DNA from: Anaerorhabdus sp964386325
GTDB lineage: Bacteria; Bacillota_I; Bacilli_A; Erysipelotrichales; Erysipelotrichaceae
NCBI GenBank assembly: GCA_964386325.1
Contig: CAYLQY010000007.1
Span: forward strand, 62,001 to 126,000
Direction of reading: 5' to 3'
Length of the DNA: 64,000 bases
Under the pieces are notes generated by a model. That model saw nothing but the letters and a program-made list of their open reading frames with translations. It ran no database searches and was not told the DNA's origin. Position numbers and translations under genes: made by a program. Shown piece after piece: positions 51,734 through 60,752 of this stretch. Positions within the stretch are counted from its first letter, which is position 1; every line of letters begins with the position of its first letter.

Positions 51734-53014
51734 ATGGATAAGAATGTACTAAAATCAATTATCATAGAATCAAGAGAGTTCATTGAAAGCATTCAGCTGA
51801 ATAAACGTAATGTAACATTTGAAGATAATTTGAACTATGTTTTAGTGGGTATAAGAAGAAGTGGAAAATCAACGATCTTATTTCAAAAAATAAAAGAACT
51901 CGTGCAAAGTGGAATAGATATGAAGAAAATACTCTATATCAATTTTGAAGATGAACGTTTGCTTGAAATGAAAAAAGATGACTTAAATCAAATTCTCGAA
52001 GCATATTATGAAATGAATGAAGAAAAACCCATTCTATTTTTTGATGAAATTCAATTAATAGACGGATGGGAAAAATTTGTTAGGCGCTTAGCTGACACAA
52101 GATATACAACATACATTACAGGCAGTAATGCTAAGATGCTTAGTGCAGAAATTGCGACTACATTAGGAGGCAGATTTTTAATAGTTTATGTATACCCATA
52201 TTCATTTTACGAGTTTTTAAATGCGAAAAACATAGCTATTACAGATGAAACAATTTATTCAATAAAACAATATTCAAATATTGTTAAATGTTTTGATGAA
52301 TATTTACAATTTGGGGGATTTCCAGAAATTGTGAACATAATAGCAAAAAGAGATTATTTAAGTAGCGTCTATCAAAAAATATATTTGGGAGATATAATAA
52401 CAAGATATAATTTGTATAATGAATATGCTCTTAAGATCATATTGAAAAAAATTGCAGAGAGTGTTGGAGATTCAATTTCATATAGTCGAATTTTTAATAT
52501 TGTGAAATCAGTCGGAATAGAAATAGGAAAAACGACAGTAATCAATTACATTCAATATATACAAGAAGCATGGTTATTATTTAATATTAAAAACTATATA
52601 TTAACATTGGGTGAAAAAGAGAGTAATCCTAAATACTATTTTGTTGATAATGGAATTTTAAACTTGTTTTTAGTTAATTCAAAATCTCAACTACTTGAAA
52701 ATTTAATTGCTATCAACCTAATTGAGAAGTATGGTAAAGATAATCAAGTGTATTTCTATAAAAAAGATATTGAAGTGGATTTCTACATACCGAGTGATAA
52801 TGTTGCAATTCAGGTATGTTATTCACTAGAAAAAAAAGAAACTATTGATAGAGAAATAAAAGCATTAATTAAATTTTCAAAAATCAAGAAATGTTCTGAA
52901 TATCTTATTATTACAGAAAATGAAGAAAAAGAAATTGAAATAGATGATATAAAAATAAGTATACTACCTGCTACTAAATGGTTGATAAAAAACAAGGTAA
53001 ATCAAAATGAATAA
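51734..53014 (+). CDS. AAA+ ATPase with DUF4143
   Basis: 426 residues from the ATG at 51734. Walker A LVGIRRSGKSTILFQ (about 37-51), Walker B KPILFFDEIQ, arginine-rich sensor region TTYITGSNAKML, and a C-terminal DUF4143 with nuclease-like EVDFYIPSDN. These standalone P-loop ATPases are common, spread by transfer and of unclear role. A TTGATA/TAAAAT promoter lies at about 51677-51705. It sits between two copies of a 26-bp repeat and overlaps the next gene by 8 bp. Confidence 0.85.
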   Translation: MDKNVLKSIIIESREFIESIQLNKRNVTFEDNLNYVLVGIRRSGKSTILFQKIKELVQSGIDMKKILYINFEDERLLEMKKDDLNQILEAYYEMNEEKPILFFDEIQLIDGWEKFVRRLADTRYTTYITGSNAKMLSAEIATTLGGRFLIVYVYPYSFYEFLNAKNIAITDETIYSIKQYSNIVKCFDEYLQFGGFPEIVNIIAKRDYLSSVYQKIYLGDIITRYNLYNEYALKIILKKIAESVGDSISYSRIFNIVKSVGIEIGKTTVINYIQYIQEAWLLFNIKNYILTLGEKESNPKYYFVDNGILNLFLVNSKSQLLENLIAINLIEKYGKDNQVYFYKKDIEVDFYIPSDNVAIQVCYSLEKKETIDREIKALIKFSKIKKCSEYLIITENEEKEIEIDDIKISILPATKWLIKNKVNQNE

Positions 53015-54143
53015 GAAAATATTGAAATTAGTCATCTGCTTGGTTTTACTGGCATCATGTGCAAGTAAAAAAGAATCACTTCATATCCCATTGCCAGAAG
53101 AAGTAAAAGCGATGTGGTTTTCATACGTTGATTATCAAACATTTCTAAAAGATGTCTCCAAAAAGGATGTAGAAAAAGAAATTGATACAATACTTTCAAA
53201 TTGTGAGAGCATCGGAATCAACACAATCTTTGTACATGCAGTTGCGTTTACTGATGCATTCTATGATTCAAACATATATCCAAAATCAAATAAAGTTAAT
53301 CAAAAAGAGATTGATTATCTACAAATTTTTGTCGATAAAGCGCATGAAAGAAATATGCACGTAGAAGCATGGATAAATCCAATGCGATCAGTCACGGTTG
53401 AAGAGGTAGCATTGTGGGAAGATGATTTCATCCTCAAACAATGGATCAATGAAAATAATGACAGTATAAGTAGTTTTGAAGATCGTTACTATTTGAATAT
53501 TGCGACTACAGAAAGCCAACAATTAATTTTAGGTGTCATTGAGGAAATTATTAAGAACTATGATGTTGATGGAATACACATGGATGATTACTTTTACCCT
53601 GTGAAAGTTGATGAAACCTTTGATTATAACCAATTTATAGGAAGTTCCTTTGATTCATTAAGTGATTTCAGAAAATACCAAGTGAATGAACTTGTGGGAA
53701 AAATTTATAATTTAGTTCATGATAATAATCTAGTATTTGGAATTAGTCCTTCTGGTAATATTGAGTATTCTAGAGATGTTATTTATGGTGATACTGAAGC
53801 CTGGATAAATAAAGGACTTGTGGACTATGTCGTACCACAAATTTATTGGGGTTATACAAATAAAACAAAACCCTTTGAACCAACTCTACAAGAATGGCAA
53901 TCACTCATGGGCAATACGGACACAAAGCTAATTATTGGTTTAGCGGCGTATAAAATCGGGGTAGAAAGCCAAGATAGTGATAATGAAGAGTGGCTCAATG
54001 ACCCTAAAATCTTATCTAAACAAATTGAAACAAGCAAAACAGTTAAAAATTACAGTGGTTATGCCATTTTTTCATATCATTCTCTTTTTGGTGAAAATAA
54101 TGAAAATAGTAAGAGAAATAAAGAAAATTTAAGTGATAACTGA
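53007..54143 (+). CDS. GHL10-family glycosyl hydrolase-like lipoprotein
   Basis: 378 residues with lipobox LASC (C18). DUF187/GHL10-type TIM barrel: EEVKAMWFSYVDYQTFL, GINTIFVHAVAFTDAFY, VEAWINPMRSV, YDVDGIHMDDYFYP, GISPSGNIEYSR, YVVPQIYWGYTNK. These proteins act on surface glycans or peptidoglycan, though substrates are poorly known. The first 26 shared bases with 51584 show it is the intact member of a split gene pair. Confidence 0.88.
   Translation: MNKKILKLVICLVLLASCASKKESLHIPLPEEVKAMWFSYVDYQTFLKDVSKKDVEKEIDTILSNCESIGINTIFVHAVAFTDAFYDSNIYPKSNKVNQKEIDYLQIFVDKAHERNMHVEAWINPMRSVTVEEVALWEDDFILKQWINENNDSISSFEDRYYLNIATTESQQLILGVIEEIIKNYDVDGIHMDDYFYPVKVDETFDYNQFIGSSFDSLSDFRKYQVNELVGKIYNLVHDNNLVFGISPSGNIEYSRDVIYGDTEAWINKGLVDYVVPQIYWGYTNKTKPFEPTLQEWQSLMGNTDTKLIIGLAAYKIGVESQDSDNEEWLNDPKILSKQIETSKTVKNYSGYAIFSYHSLFGENNENSKRNKENLSDN
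53012..53037 (+). repeat. 26-bp direct repeat, right copy
   Basis: Same 26 bases as 51584-51609, here in the intact lipoprotein signal-peptide region. Confidence 0.85.
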
Positions 54144-54238
54144 GAAAATGATGAAGACAAAGTGAATTGGAAATAATTGGGAAATAATGATAGTGAATAG
54201 GGTGGAATTTTGATATAATAATGTAGCGGAGGAGCTCT

Positions 54239-54937
54239 ATGAAACTTGAAGAATTTATCGAAAATTGTGAAAAACAAGGGCTTCATCTTAATGAGCATCA
54301 AATTAAGCAGTTCTGTGATTATGCAGCCTTGCTTAAAGAATGGAATGAAAAGATGAATCTTACTGCAATTGTAGAATTTGAAGAAGTACTCGATAAACAC
54401 TTCTATGATTCACTATTGCCAGCATTTACAAATCAAATACAAGGACACTTATGTGATGTGGGATCTGGTGCTGGATTTCCATCAATACCTTTAAAGATAG
54501 CGTATCCTGACTTAGAAATTACAATCTTAGAGCCACTTGGTAAAAGAGTAAAATTTTTAGAGGAAGTAAAAAAACAACTACAACTTGTGGATGTTCATTG
54601 TGTCAATGAACGAGCAGAAGATTATGCAAGTAAACATCGTGAATCATTTGATATTGTTACAGCAAGAGCGGTAGCAAATTTAAATATCTTATCGGAATTA
54701 TGTATTCCTTTAGTTAAAAAAGATGGTTATTTTTTAGCGATGAAAGGCGCAAATGGAGTACAAGAGAGTGAAGATGCTAAACAAGCGATAAGTACACTTG
54801 GATGTGTTTTAGAGCGAACAGAAACAAGAACACTCAATGATGGATCAAGTCGCATCAATCTTGTTTACAAGAAGACAAAAGCAACTCCTGTGGGTTATCC
54901 ACGAATGTTTGCGAAAATTAAAAAGAATCCGTTATAA
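54239..54937 (+). CDS. rsmG: 16S rRNA (G527-N7) methyltransferase
   Basis: 232 residues. Rossmann fold with SAM loop LCDVGSGAGFPSIPLKI, LEPLGKRVKFLEEV, and VTARAVANLNILSELCIPLVK. Methylates G527 of 16S rRNA. Extended -10 (TGA TATAAT at 54214-54219) and GGAGGAG site. Starts the rsmG-noc-parA-parB run. Confidence 0.96.
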   Translation: MKLEEFIENCEKQGLHLNEHQIKQFCDYAALLKEWNEKMNLTAIVEFEEVLDKHFYDSLLPAFTNQIQGHLCDVGSGAGFPSIPLKIAYPDLEITILEPLGKRVKFLEEVKKQLQLVDVHCVNERAEDYASKHRESFDIVTARAVANLNILSELCIPLVKKDGYFLAMKGANGVQESEDAKQAISTLGCVLERTETRTLNDGSSRINLVYKKTKATPVGYPRMFAKIKKNPL

Positions 54938-54947
54938 AGGAGAATTT

Positions 54948-55712
54948 ATGGAATTAGTAATTACAATAGATATAAATAAAATACAGCCTAATCGTTACCA
55001 ACCACGACTAGAATTTGATCAAAAAGCATTAGAAGAATTAGCAGAATCAATTAGAGAAAATGGTTTAATACAGCCAATCACAGTAAGAGAAAATGGTGAA
55101 GGTTACGAAATAATAGCAGGTGAAAGAAGATTTCGCGCATGCAAACTTGTAGGTTTTAAAGAAATACCATGTAACATCATGACACCAACAGAAGAACAAG
55201 CAGCTCAAATTGCATTGGTAGAAAATGTGCAACGTGAAAATTTAACAGCAATTGAAGAAGCAAGAGCTTATGTTCAAATCATGAGACAAGCATCACTAAC
55301 GCAAGAACAAGTAGCAAAGAAGATTGGTAAAACGCAATCAACAGTTGCGAATAAAATTAGATTATTGAATTTACCTGATGAAATTAAAGAAGGCATTCTT
55401 CAAAGAAAAATAACAGAAAGACATGCAAGAGCTTTACTAAGTCTGGAAGGCGATAAACAAATGGATGCTTATCATACAATTGTAGAAAAACAATTTAATG
55501 TACGACAAGCTGAAGGGTTTATTGAAGAAATGAATAGTGATAAACCAAAAAAGAAGAAACAAAATACCAAAGGTTTTACACGTAATATTCAAATAGGAAT
55601 AAATAGTGTGAATCAATGTGTAACAATGATAAAGAAAACAGGAATTGATGTTAGCATGGAAGTTAATGAAACATCAGACGAAGTTTGTGTAGTACTCAAA
55701 TTTCCTAAATAG
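54948..55712 (+). CDS. noc: ParB-family nucleoid occlusion protein Noc-like
   Basis: 254 residues from the ATG at 54948, which has AAAGGAG. ParB N-domain with CTP motif EIIAGERRFRACKL, LVENVQRENLTAIEEARAY, HTH EQVAKKIGKTQSTVANKIRLL, and a C-terminal dimer domain. Placed between rsmG and parA like Bacillus noc. The short start lacks an amphipathic membrane-targeting helix; the frame is open upstream into rsmG, but no ribosome site is seen there. A second ParB is the alternative. Confidence 0.85.
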   Translation: MELVITIDINKIQPNRYQPRLEFDQKALEELAESIRENGLIQPITVRENGEGYEIIAGERRFRACKLVGFKEIPCNIMTPTEEQAAQIALVENVQRENLTAIEEARAYVQIMRQASLTQEQVAKKIGKTQSTVANKIRLLNLPDEIKEGILQRKITERHARALLSLEGDKQMDAYHTIVEKQFNVRQAEGFIEEMNSDKPKKKKQNTKGFTRNIQIGINSVNQCVTMIKKTGIDVSMEVNETSDEVCVVLKFPK

Positions 55713-55727
55713 CAAGGATGGTGTCTT

Positions 55728-56510
55728 ATGGGGAAAATAATAGCGATTGCGAATCAAAAAGGTGGCGTTGGTAAAACAACAACAAGTATTAATTTATCTG
55801 CAGGTTTAGCGTATCTAGGAAAGAAAGTTTTGCTTGTGGATTTTGACCCACAAGGGAATTCTTCTCAAGGTATTGGTGCCAATAGACAAAAACATAAAGC
55901 GACAGTCTATGATGTTTTGATGGGAGAAACACTAGCGAAGGATGCGATGGTTCAATTAAAAGTTCCACCTCTTTCAGTAATACCTGCGAACATTAATTTA
56001 GCTGGAGCTGATTTAGAGATGGCTGAATTTAAAGTGGGAAGAGAAAGAATGTTGAGAAATAAACTTGTAGACATCAAAGATGACTATGATTTTATCATTA
56101 TTGATTGTCCACCATCACTTGGTCTATTAAATACAAATGCATTAACTGCAGCTGATTCAGTAATTATTCCAGTTCAATGTGAATATTATGCTCTTGAAGG
56201 ATTAACACAATTATTGAGTACAATTCGATTAGTACAACGTCTATTCAATCCAACTTTAGCGATTGAAGGAGTACTATTAACAATGTTTGATGCGCGTACT
56301 AAACTATCTGTTGAAGTTCAACAAGAAGTACGTAAATACTTTAAAGAACGTGTCTATAAGAGTTTTATTCCACGTAATATTAAATTATCAGAAGCACCTA
56401 GCCGTGAACAAACAATCTTTGAATATGAAGTCCGCTCTGAAGGTGCAAAAGCATATGCTTCTTTAGCTAAAGAAGTTATCAACATTGCAGCAAAGGAGGC
56501 TAAAGGATGA
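55728..56510 (+). CDS. parA: Chromosome partitioning ATPase ParA/Soj
   Basis: 260 residues. Deviant Walker A AIANQKGGVGKTTTSINLS, PQGNSSQG, Walker B FIIIDCPPSLGLL. Moves the origin region with ParB-parS. Overlaps parB by 4 bp (ATGA). Confidence 0.97.
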   Translation: MGKIIAIANQKGGVGKTTTSINLSAGLAYLGKKVLLVDFDPQGNSSQGIGANRQKHKATVYDVLMGETLAKDAMVQLKVPPLSVIPANINLAGADLEMAEFKVGRERMLRNKLVDIKDDYDFIIIDCPPSLGLLNTNALTAADSVIIPVQCEYYALEGLTQLLSTIRLVQRLFNPTLAIEGVLLTMFDARTKLSVEVQQEVRKYFKERVYKSFIPRNIKLSEAPSREQTIFEYEVRSEGAKAYASLAKEVINIAAKEAKG

Positions 56511-57445
56511 GTAAAGAAAAGAAAAAAGCACTAGGTCGAGGATTAGGTGATATCACAAGTGGTATTGATAGTCCTGAAGATGCAAGAAGTCTTACTGCCT
56601 TATTTGGAAGTGAAGTCTTAAACGCAATTGAAGATATTCAACAAGGAAAAATTGATCCTGGAGTAAAAACAACGGAAATTAAAATCTCCGATATCCGTCC
56701 AAATCCATATCAACCACGTAAAGTATTTGATGAAGATGCCTTAAAAGATTTGGCTGAATCAATTAAAGAACATGGAATATTCACCCCAATTCTTATTCGT
56801 AAGAGTATGCAAGGCTATGAAATCATTGCTGGGGAAAGAAGATGGCGTGCAAGTAAATTAGCAAATAAACAAACAATTCCAGCAATTGTGATGGATTTTA
56901 CCGAAACACAAATGATGGAAATTTCAATTTTAGAAAATGTTCAACGTGAAGATTTAAATCCACTTGAAGAAGCGAGTGCTTATCAGCATCTTGCGGAAAG
57001 ATTGAATTATACACAAGAAGTATTAGCACAACGTGTAGGGAAATCTCGTGTTTATGTAGCAAATATCATGCGTTTATTAAAACTGCCAGCACCTGTTCAA
57101 AAAATGTTAACAGACAAAAAGTTAACAATGGGACATGCACGTCCATTAGTAACCATTGATGATGAAGATCTAGCAATAGAACTTGCAAATAAGATAGTAA
57201 AAGAAGGATTATCAGTACGTAGTGTTGAAGGCTTAGTGAAAGATATTACAGATGGTAAAGAACCACATAAAACAAATGTAAAACCGTTGAAAGAAAAAGA
57301 TCCAAATCTTGTATATGTAGAAAATTTAATGGAATTAAAACTTCAAACAAGAGTAGCAGTTGATAAAGGTGAAATTAAAATTAAATATACAAGCACGGAT
57401 GATCTAAATCGTATTTTAGAATTATTAGGTTGTATTGAAGAGTAA
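56507..57445 (+). CDS. parB: Chromosome partitioning protein ParB/Spo0J
   Basis: 312 residues: basic N-terminus (KKKALGRGLGDI, Soj-stimulating), an insert of about 55 residues, then YEIIAGERRWRASKLA (CTP motif), ISILENVQREDLNPLEEASAY, HTH TQEVLAQRVGKSRVYVANIMRLL and a C-terminal dimer domain. It loads on parS at 40165 and 41555. Confidence 0.96.
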   Translation: MSKEKKKALGRGLGDITSGIDSPEDARSLTALFGSEVLNAIEDIQQGKIDPGVKTTEIKISDIRPNPYQPRKVFDEDALKDLAESIKEHGIFTPILIRKSMQGYEIIAGERRWRASKLANKQTIPAIVMDFTETQMMEISILENVQREDLNPLEEASAYQHLAERLNYTQEVLAQRVGKSRVYVANIMRLLKLPAPVQKMLTDKKLTMGHARPLVTIDDEDLAIELANKIVKEGLSVRSVEGLVKDITDGKEPHKTNVKPLKEKDPNLVYVENLMELKLQTRVAVDKGEIKIKYTSTDDLNRILELLGCIEE

Positions 57446-57468
57446 GTAGTTACATACTTACTTTTTTT
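57441..57468 (+). terminator. parB terminator
   Basis: AGTAAGTA (57441-57448) pairs with TACTTACT (57455-57462), then T-rich. The TATAAT at 57567-57572 (extended TGT) starts the next gene. Confidence 0.85.
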
Positions 57469-57620
57469 ATTACGTCACAACAAAATAAAAAGATAAATCC
57501 TAATAAAAACATTGTTCATAATAAAAATATTTCCTTAGAGAGATAATTTATTAAGATTAATTATGTTATAATCCATATAAGAAACTTTGTTTAGACTTTC
57601 TAAATAAATTGAGGTGGAAG

Positions 57621-58472
57621 ATGAGTAAATACATACTAGTAGCAGAAACAGGCGCGGATTTACCCAAAGATATCGTTGATAAATATCAAATCAGAATAGT
57701 CCCAATGCATGTGTCTTTTGGAACAGAAACAAAAGATGATATGACATTTCCAGTGAGTGATGTGTTTGAATTTTATAAGAAAACAGGTACATTACCTAAA
57801 ACGAGTGGGTCAACACCATCAGATTTTGAAATTATATTTGATGAAATTCATAAAGAATCTCCAGATAAACACATTCTACATTTAGCTTATTCAGCTATTA
57901 CTACATGTTCATACCAAAGTGCAGTTATTGCCAGTGAAAATAAGGATTATATAACAAGTATTGATACAAAATGTGTTTCAGCAGGACAAGCTTATTTAGT
58001 GTTGACGGTAGCGGAATGGTTAGAAGAAAATCCAAATGCAAGCTTGGAAGAAGTAAAAACAAAAGTAAATGATCTTATTTCTAAAATTCATATGGGATTT
58101 ATTCCAGGTGATTTAGTATATTTAAAAGCTGGTGGAAGAGTAAGTAATGCTGCATACTTAGGTGCTAAAATACTTAGCCTAAGCCCAATCATTGAAATTA
58201 TTGATGGGAAATTGGTTTCATCTAAAAAATATCGTGGATCTATGCTTACAACTGGCCCAAGATTAATTAAGGAATTTGCAAATGAACATAAGCTAGAAAA
58301 AAGCAGAATCGTATTTGTCTATTCTGGAGAACTTGATGCAACATTAAAAGAAAAAGCAGAGAAAACTGCAAGTGAATGTGGATTCATGAATTGTATGTGG
58401 ATTAGTGCGGGATGTGTCGTATCAACTCATAGTGGACCAGGTGCATTCGGAGTAATTGGATTTACAGAATAA
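57621..58472 (+). CDS. DegV-family fatty acid-binding protein
   Basis: 283 residues from the ATG at 57621 (GAGGTGG site). DegV pattern YILVAETGADLPKDIVDKYQIRIVPM, KTSGSTPSDFEIIFDEI, AYSAITTCSYQSAVIA, and FIPGDLVYLKAGGRVSNAAYLGAKIL. These proteins bind fatty acids, for FakA-type kinases. A FakA gene is not in view. Own promoter and terminator, so a single-gene unit. Confidence 0.9.
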   Translation: MSKYILVAETGADLPKDIVDKYQIRIVPMHVSFGTETKDDMTFPVSDVFEFYKKTGTLPKTSGSTPSDFEIIFDEIHKESPDKHILHLAYSAITTCSYQSAVIASENKDYITSIDTKCVSAGQAYLVLTVAEWLEENPNASLEEVKTKVNDLISKIHMGFIPGDLVYLKAGGRVSNAAYLGAKILSLSPIIEIIDGKLVSSKKYRGSMLTTGPRLIKEFANEHKLEKSRIVFVYSGELDATLKEKAEKTASECGFMNCMWISAGCVVSTHSGPGAFGVIGFTE

Positions 58473-58493
58473 ATATTAAACTAAATAAATAAC

Positions 58494-58528
58494 GAAAGAA
58501 TTTTGATGAAAATTGAAATTCTTTTTTT
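58494..58528 (+). terminator. Terminator after the DegV gene
   Basis: AAAGAATTT pairs with AAATTCTTT, then a T run. Confidence 0.8.
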
Positions 58529-58543
58529 TGTTATGTCTTCGAT

Positions 58544-58581
58544 TTTACAAAGTCTTAATCAAATATAACATCGATTTAACT
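58544..58581. promoter_or_regulatory. PhoP-box-like tandem repeats upstream of the phn operon
   Basis: Hexamers TTTACA (58544), TTAATC (58555), ATAACA (58565) and TTAACT (58576) are spaced by 11, 10 and 11 bp, close to one helix turn. The PhoP consensus of Gram-positive bacteria is TTAACA-like direct repeats with this spacing. They end about 20 bp before the -10. Confidence 0.45.
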
Positions 58582-58601
58582 AATAACAAAAAAAGAATTG
58601 C

Positions 58602-58607
58602 TAGAAT
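58602..58607 (+). promoter_or_regulatory. phn operon -10 element
   Basis: TGC followed by TAGAAT is an extended -10. No -35 hexamer is seen at 17 bp, which fits an activator-dependent promoter. Confidence 0.5.
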
Positions 58608-58629
58608 TAAAGCGAACAAGGAGGTTCCT

Positions 58630-59055
58630 ATGAATCGTAAAGAAAGAACAGAAGTATTAATTCAAATGAACACGAATCTACTTCGAGCATTAGCTAAAAA
58701 AATCATGGAACAACATGAAGTGAAAGAAATTGAATCGCCATCCCATAGTCTTGTGATGATTAAGAAAAGAGAAGGTTCAAGAAACAGTTTATTTTACTTA
58801 AGTGAAGTTGTTGTGAGTGAATGTCGTGTCATGATTAATGGACATATTGGCTTTGGAATACTCCAAGGATTTGATTTGAAGAAATCAAAATACCTTGCGA
58901 TTATCGATGCAGCGTTTAATGCAAACAGTGGATTAATTTATAAATTAGAAAAAACAATTCAAATGGAAAAAGAGAAACAAGAAACTAAAAAAAGAAATGA
59001 AATGCAAGCAATTTTAAAAACAAAAGTATCGTTTGATACGATGCAAGTGGAGTAA
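58630..59055 (+). CDS. phnG: C-P lyase complex subunit PhnG
   Basis: 141 residues from the ATG at 58630 (GGAGGTT site). RVMINGHIGFGILQGFDLKKSKYLAIIDAAFNA is the PhnG core. Part of the PhnGHIJ core complex that starts phosphonate breakdown by making the ribose 1-phosphonate triphosphate. First gene of phnGHIJKM, following 3 bp before phnH. Confidence 0.93.
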   Translation: MNRKERTEVLIQMNTNLLRALAKKIMEQHEVKEIESPSHSLVMIKKREGSRNSLFYLSEVVVSECRVMINGHIGFGILQGFDLKKSKYLAIIDAAFNANSGLIYKLEKTIQMEKEKQETKKRNEMQAILKTKVSFDTMQVE

Positions 59056-59058
59056 ACT

Positions 59059-59640
59059 ATGACAAAATTTCATACAGTGTTTGACACTCAAAAACTATTT
59101 AGAAATCTATTAGAAAGTATGTCTTATGTAGGTACAGTAAAGAACGTCTATCACATTTGTTCGGGCTGTGATTATGATTTAGATTTATTTAAATGTACAC
59201 AAGCGTTAGCAATTATGTACTTAGATGCAGACACAAGTTTCCATGTTTATGATGACAAAAATAGTGAAGATAAAATAGCGATGATTACTTATTGTCGTAA
59301 ACAAAGTTGTAATAGTGCAGCAACCATTTTTGTACCATTCGATAAGCAAAATGAATTAGCAAAAGTAATACAAAATGCAAAAGAAGGTTCACTAATTAAT
59401 CCACATGAAGGCGCAACCGTAATTGTTGAATGCAATAGTTGTACAAGTGGTAAATCATATAAAGCAAAAGGTCCTGGTATTGAAACTGAAGCAACATTTA
59501 AATTAAATATTGATTGTGATTGGTTAGAAGCAAGAAGAGAAAAGAACGTTGAATTTCCACTGGGCGTTGATTTAATTTTCGTTGATGGCAATAGTAATTT
59601 ACTTGCGATACCTAGAACAACGCAAATAGAAAGAGGTTAG
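59059..59640 (+). CDS. phnH: C-P lyase complex subunit PhnH
   Basis: 193 residues. FDTQKLFRNLLESMSYVGTV, a GTHPE-like stretch PHEGATVIVECNSC, and GPGIETEATFKLNIDCDWLEARREKNVEFPLGVDLIFVD match PhnH. Structural subunit of the complex. Confidence 0.92.
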   Translation: MTKFHTVFDTQKLFRNLLESMSYVGTVKNVYHICSGCDYDLDLFKCTQALAIMYLDADTSFHVYDDKNSEDKIAMITYCRKQSCNSAATIFVPFDKQNELAKVIQNAKEGSLINPHEGATVIVECNSCTSGKSYKAKGPGIETEATFKLNIDCDWLEARREKNVEFPLGVDLIFVDGNSNLLAIPRTTQIERG

Positions 59641-59645
59641 AAAAC

Positions 59646-60752
59646 ATGGCATATGTAGCAGTACGCGGTGGACAAAAAGCAATCAATGAAAGTATTAAAC
59701 AATTACAAGTACAACGTTTGCGTTGTAAGTCATCAATCGACACAAAACTACTTGAAGGATCAATGAGATTGTTGATTGATCAAGTGTTATCGGAAGCATC
59801 ATTATATTCAAGAGAACTTGCAGCAATAGCACTTAAGCAAGCTGAAGGTTCAGTAGAAGAGGCTGTATTTTTACTTCGTGCCTATCGTTCTACATTGCCT
59901 AGGAAATACTATTCAAGAACAGCAGAAAGTTCCTCAATGCTAGTAGAGAGAAGAATATCATCAGCATTCAAAGATATTCCAGGTGGACAAATTTTAGGAG
60001 CACCATTTGATTATACACATCGCCTAATTGATTTTGAATTGAAAAATGAAAACGATGATGATGCAAAAAAGTTTATGAGAAAAGTAGAAAGTAAACTTAA
60101 AAAAGAGGAAGGAGAAATTGTACAACTTCCTAAAGTTATTGATTACTTAAAAAAAGAAGGACTCATTCAAACAATGGAAGAGAACAATGAGGAACCTCGT
60201 GATGCAACAAAAGAAACATTAAAGTTTCCTGCAAGTCGTTCAGAAAGGTTGCAAATACTTCAACGCGGTATGAGTCAAGCGGTTATTGGTCTTGGCTATG
60301 CATCACTACGTGGCTATGGTGCAGTGCACCCTACGATTGGTGAATTGCGATATGGTAAGTTGCCAATTACAATAGAAAATCCAAATAATCCTGAAGATGA
60401 AGAAGACTCATATTCTATTGGACAAGTAGAAATAACTGAAGTAGAAAGTTTAGTTCCAGTTACAAAATTATTACGCGATGGAACCCATGAAATTAATTTT
60501 GATATTGGATATGGAATAACGCTTGGTCAAAATGAAACAAAGGCTATTGCAATGAGTATTCTGGATCAATGCTTAGAAAGAAAAGATGAAAATTTTGCGA
60601 CAAGTGATGAAGAATTTGTTTTATATCATGTAGATAGTATTGAAGCTACTGGATTTATTTCACATTTAAAACTTCCTCATTATGTAACATTCCAAGCCAA
60701 GTTAAATAGTGCAAGAAAAGTGAAGGGTAAAGACAATGAAGAAGAAATTTAA
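59646..60752 (+). CDS. phnI: C-P lyase complex subunit PhnI (nucleosidase)
   Basis: 368 residues. MAYVAVRGGQKAINESIKQLQ is the family start; ARSFKDIPGGQIL-like (SSAFKDIPGGQILGAPFDYTHRLIDF), LRYGKLPITIENP and KLPHYVTFQAKLNS follow. With PhnL it swaps adenine for the phosphonate. Overlaps phnJ by 17 bp. Confidence 0.95.
   Translation: MAYVAVRGGQKAINESIKQLQVQRLRCKSSIDTKLLEGSMRLLIDQVLSEASLYSRELAAIALKQAEGSVEEAVFLLRAYRSTLPRKYYSRTAESSSMLVERRISSAFKDIPGGQILGAPFDYTHRLIDFELKNENDDDAKKFMRKVESKLKKEEGEIVQLPKVIDYLKKEGLIQTMEENNEEPRDATKETLKFPASRSERLQILQRGMSQAVIGLGYASLRGYGAVHPTIGELRYGKLPITIENPNNPEDEEDSYSIGQVEITEVESLVPVTKLLRDGTHEINFDIGYGITLGQNETKAIAMSILDQCLERKDENFATSDEEFVLYHVDSIEATGFISHLKLPHYVTFQAKLNSARKVKGKDNEEEI

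Noticed and set aside
54837..54947. Longer Noc-like start inside rsmG
   Set aside because: No ribosome site and large overlap with rsmG; the ATG at 54948 has a strong site. Kept open only as a finding.
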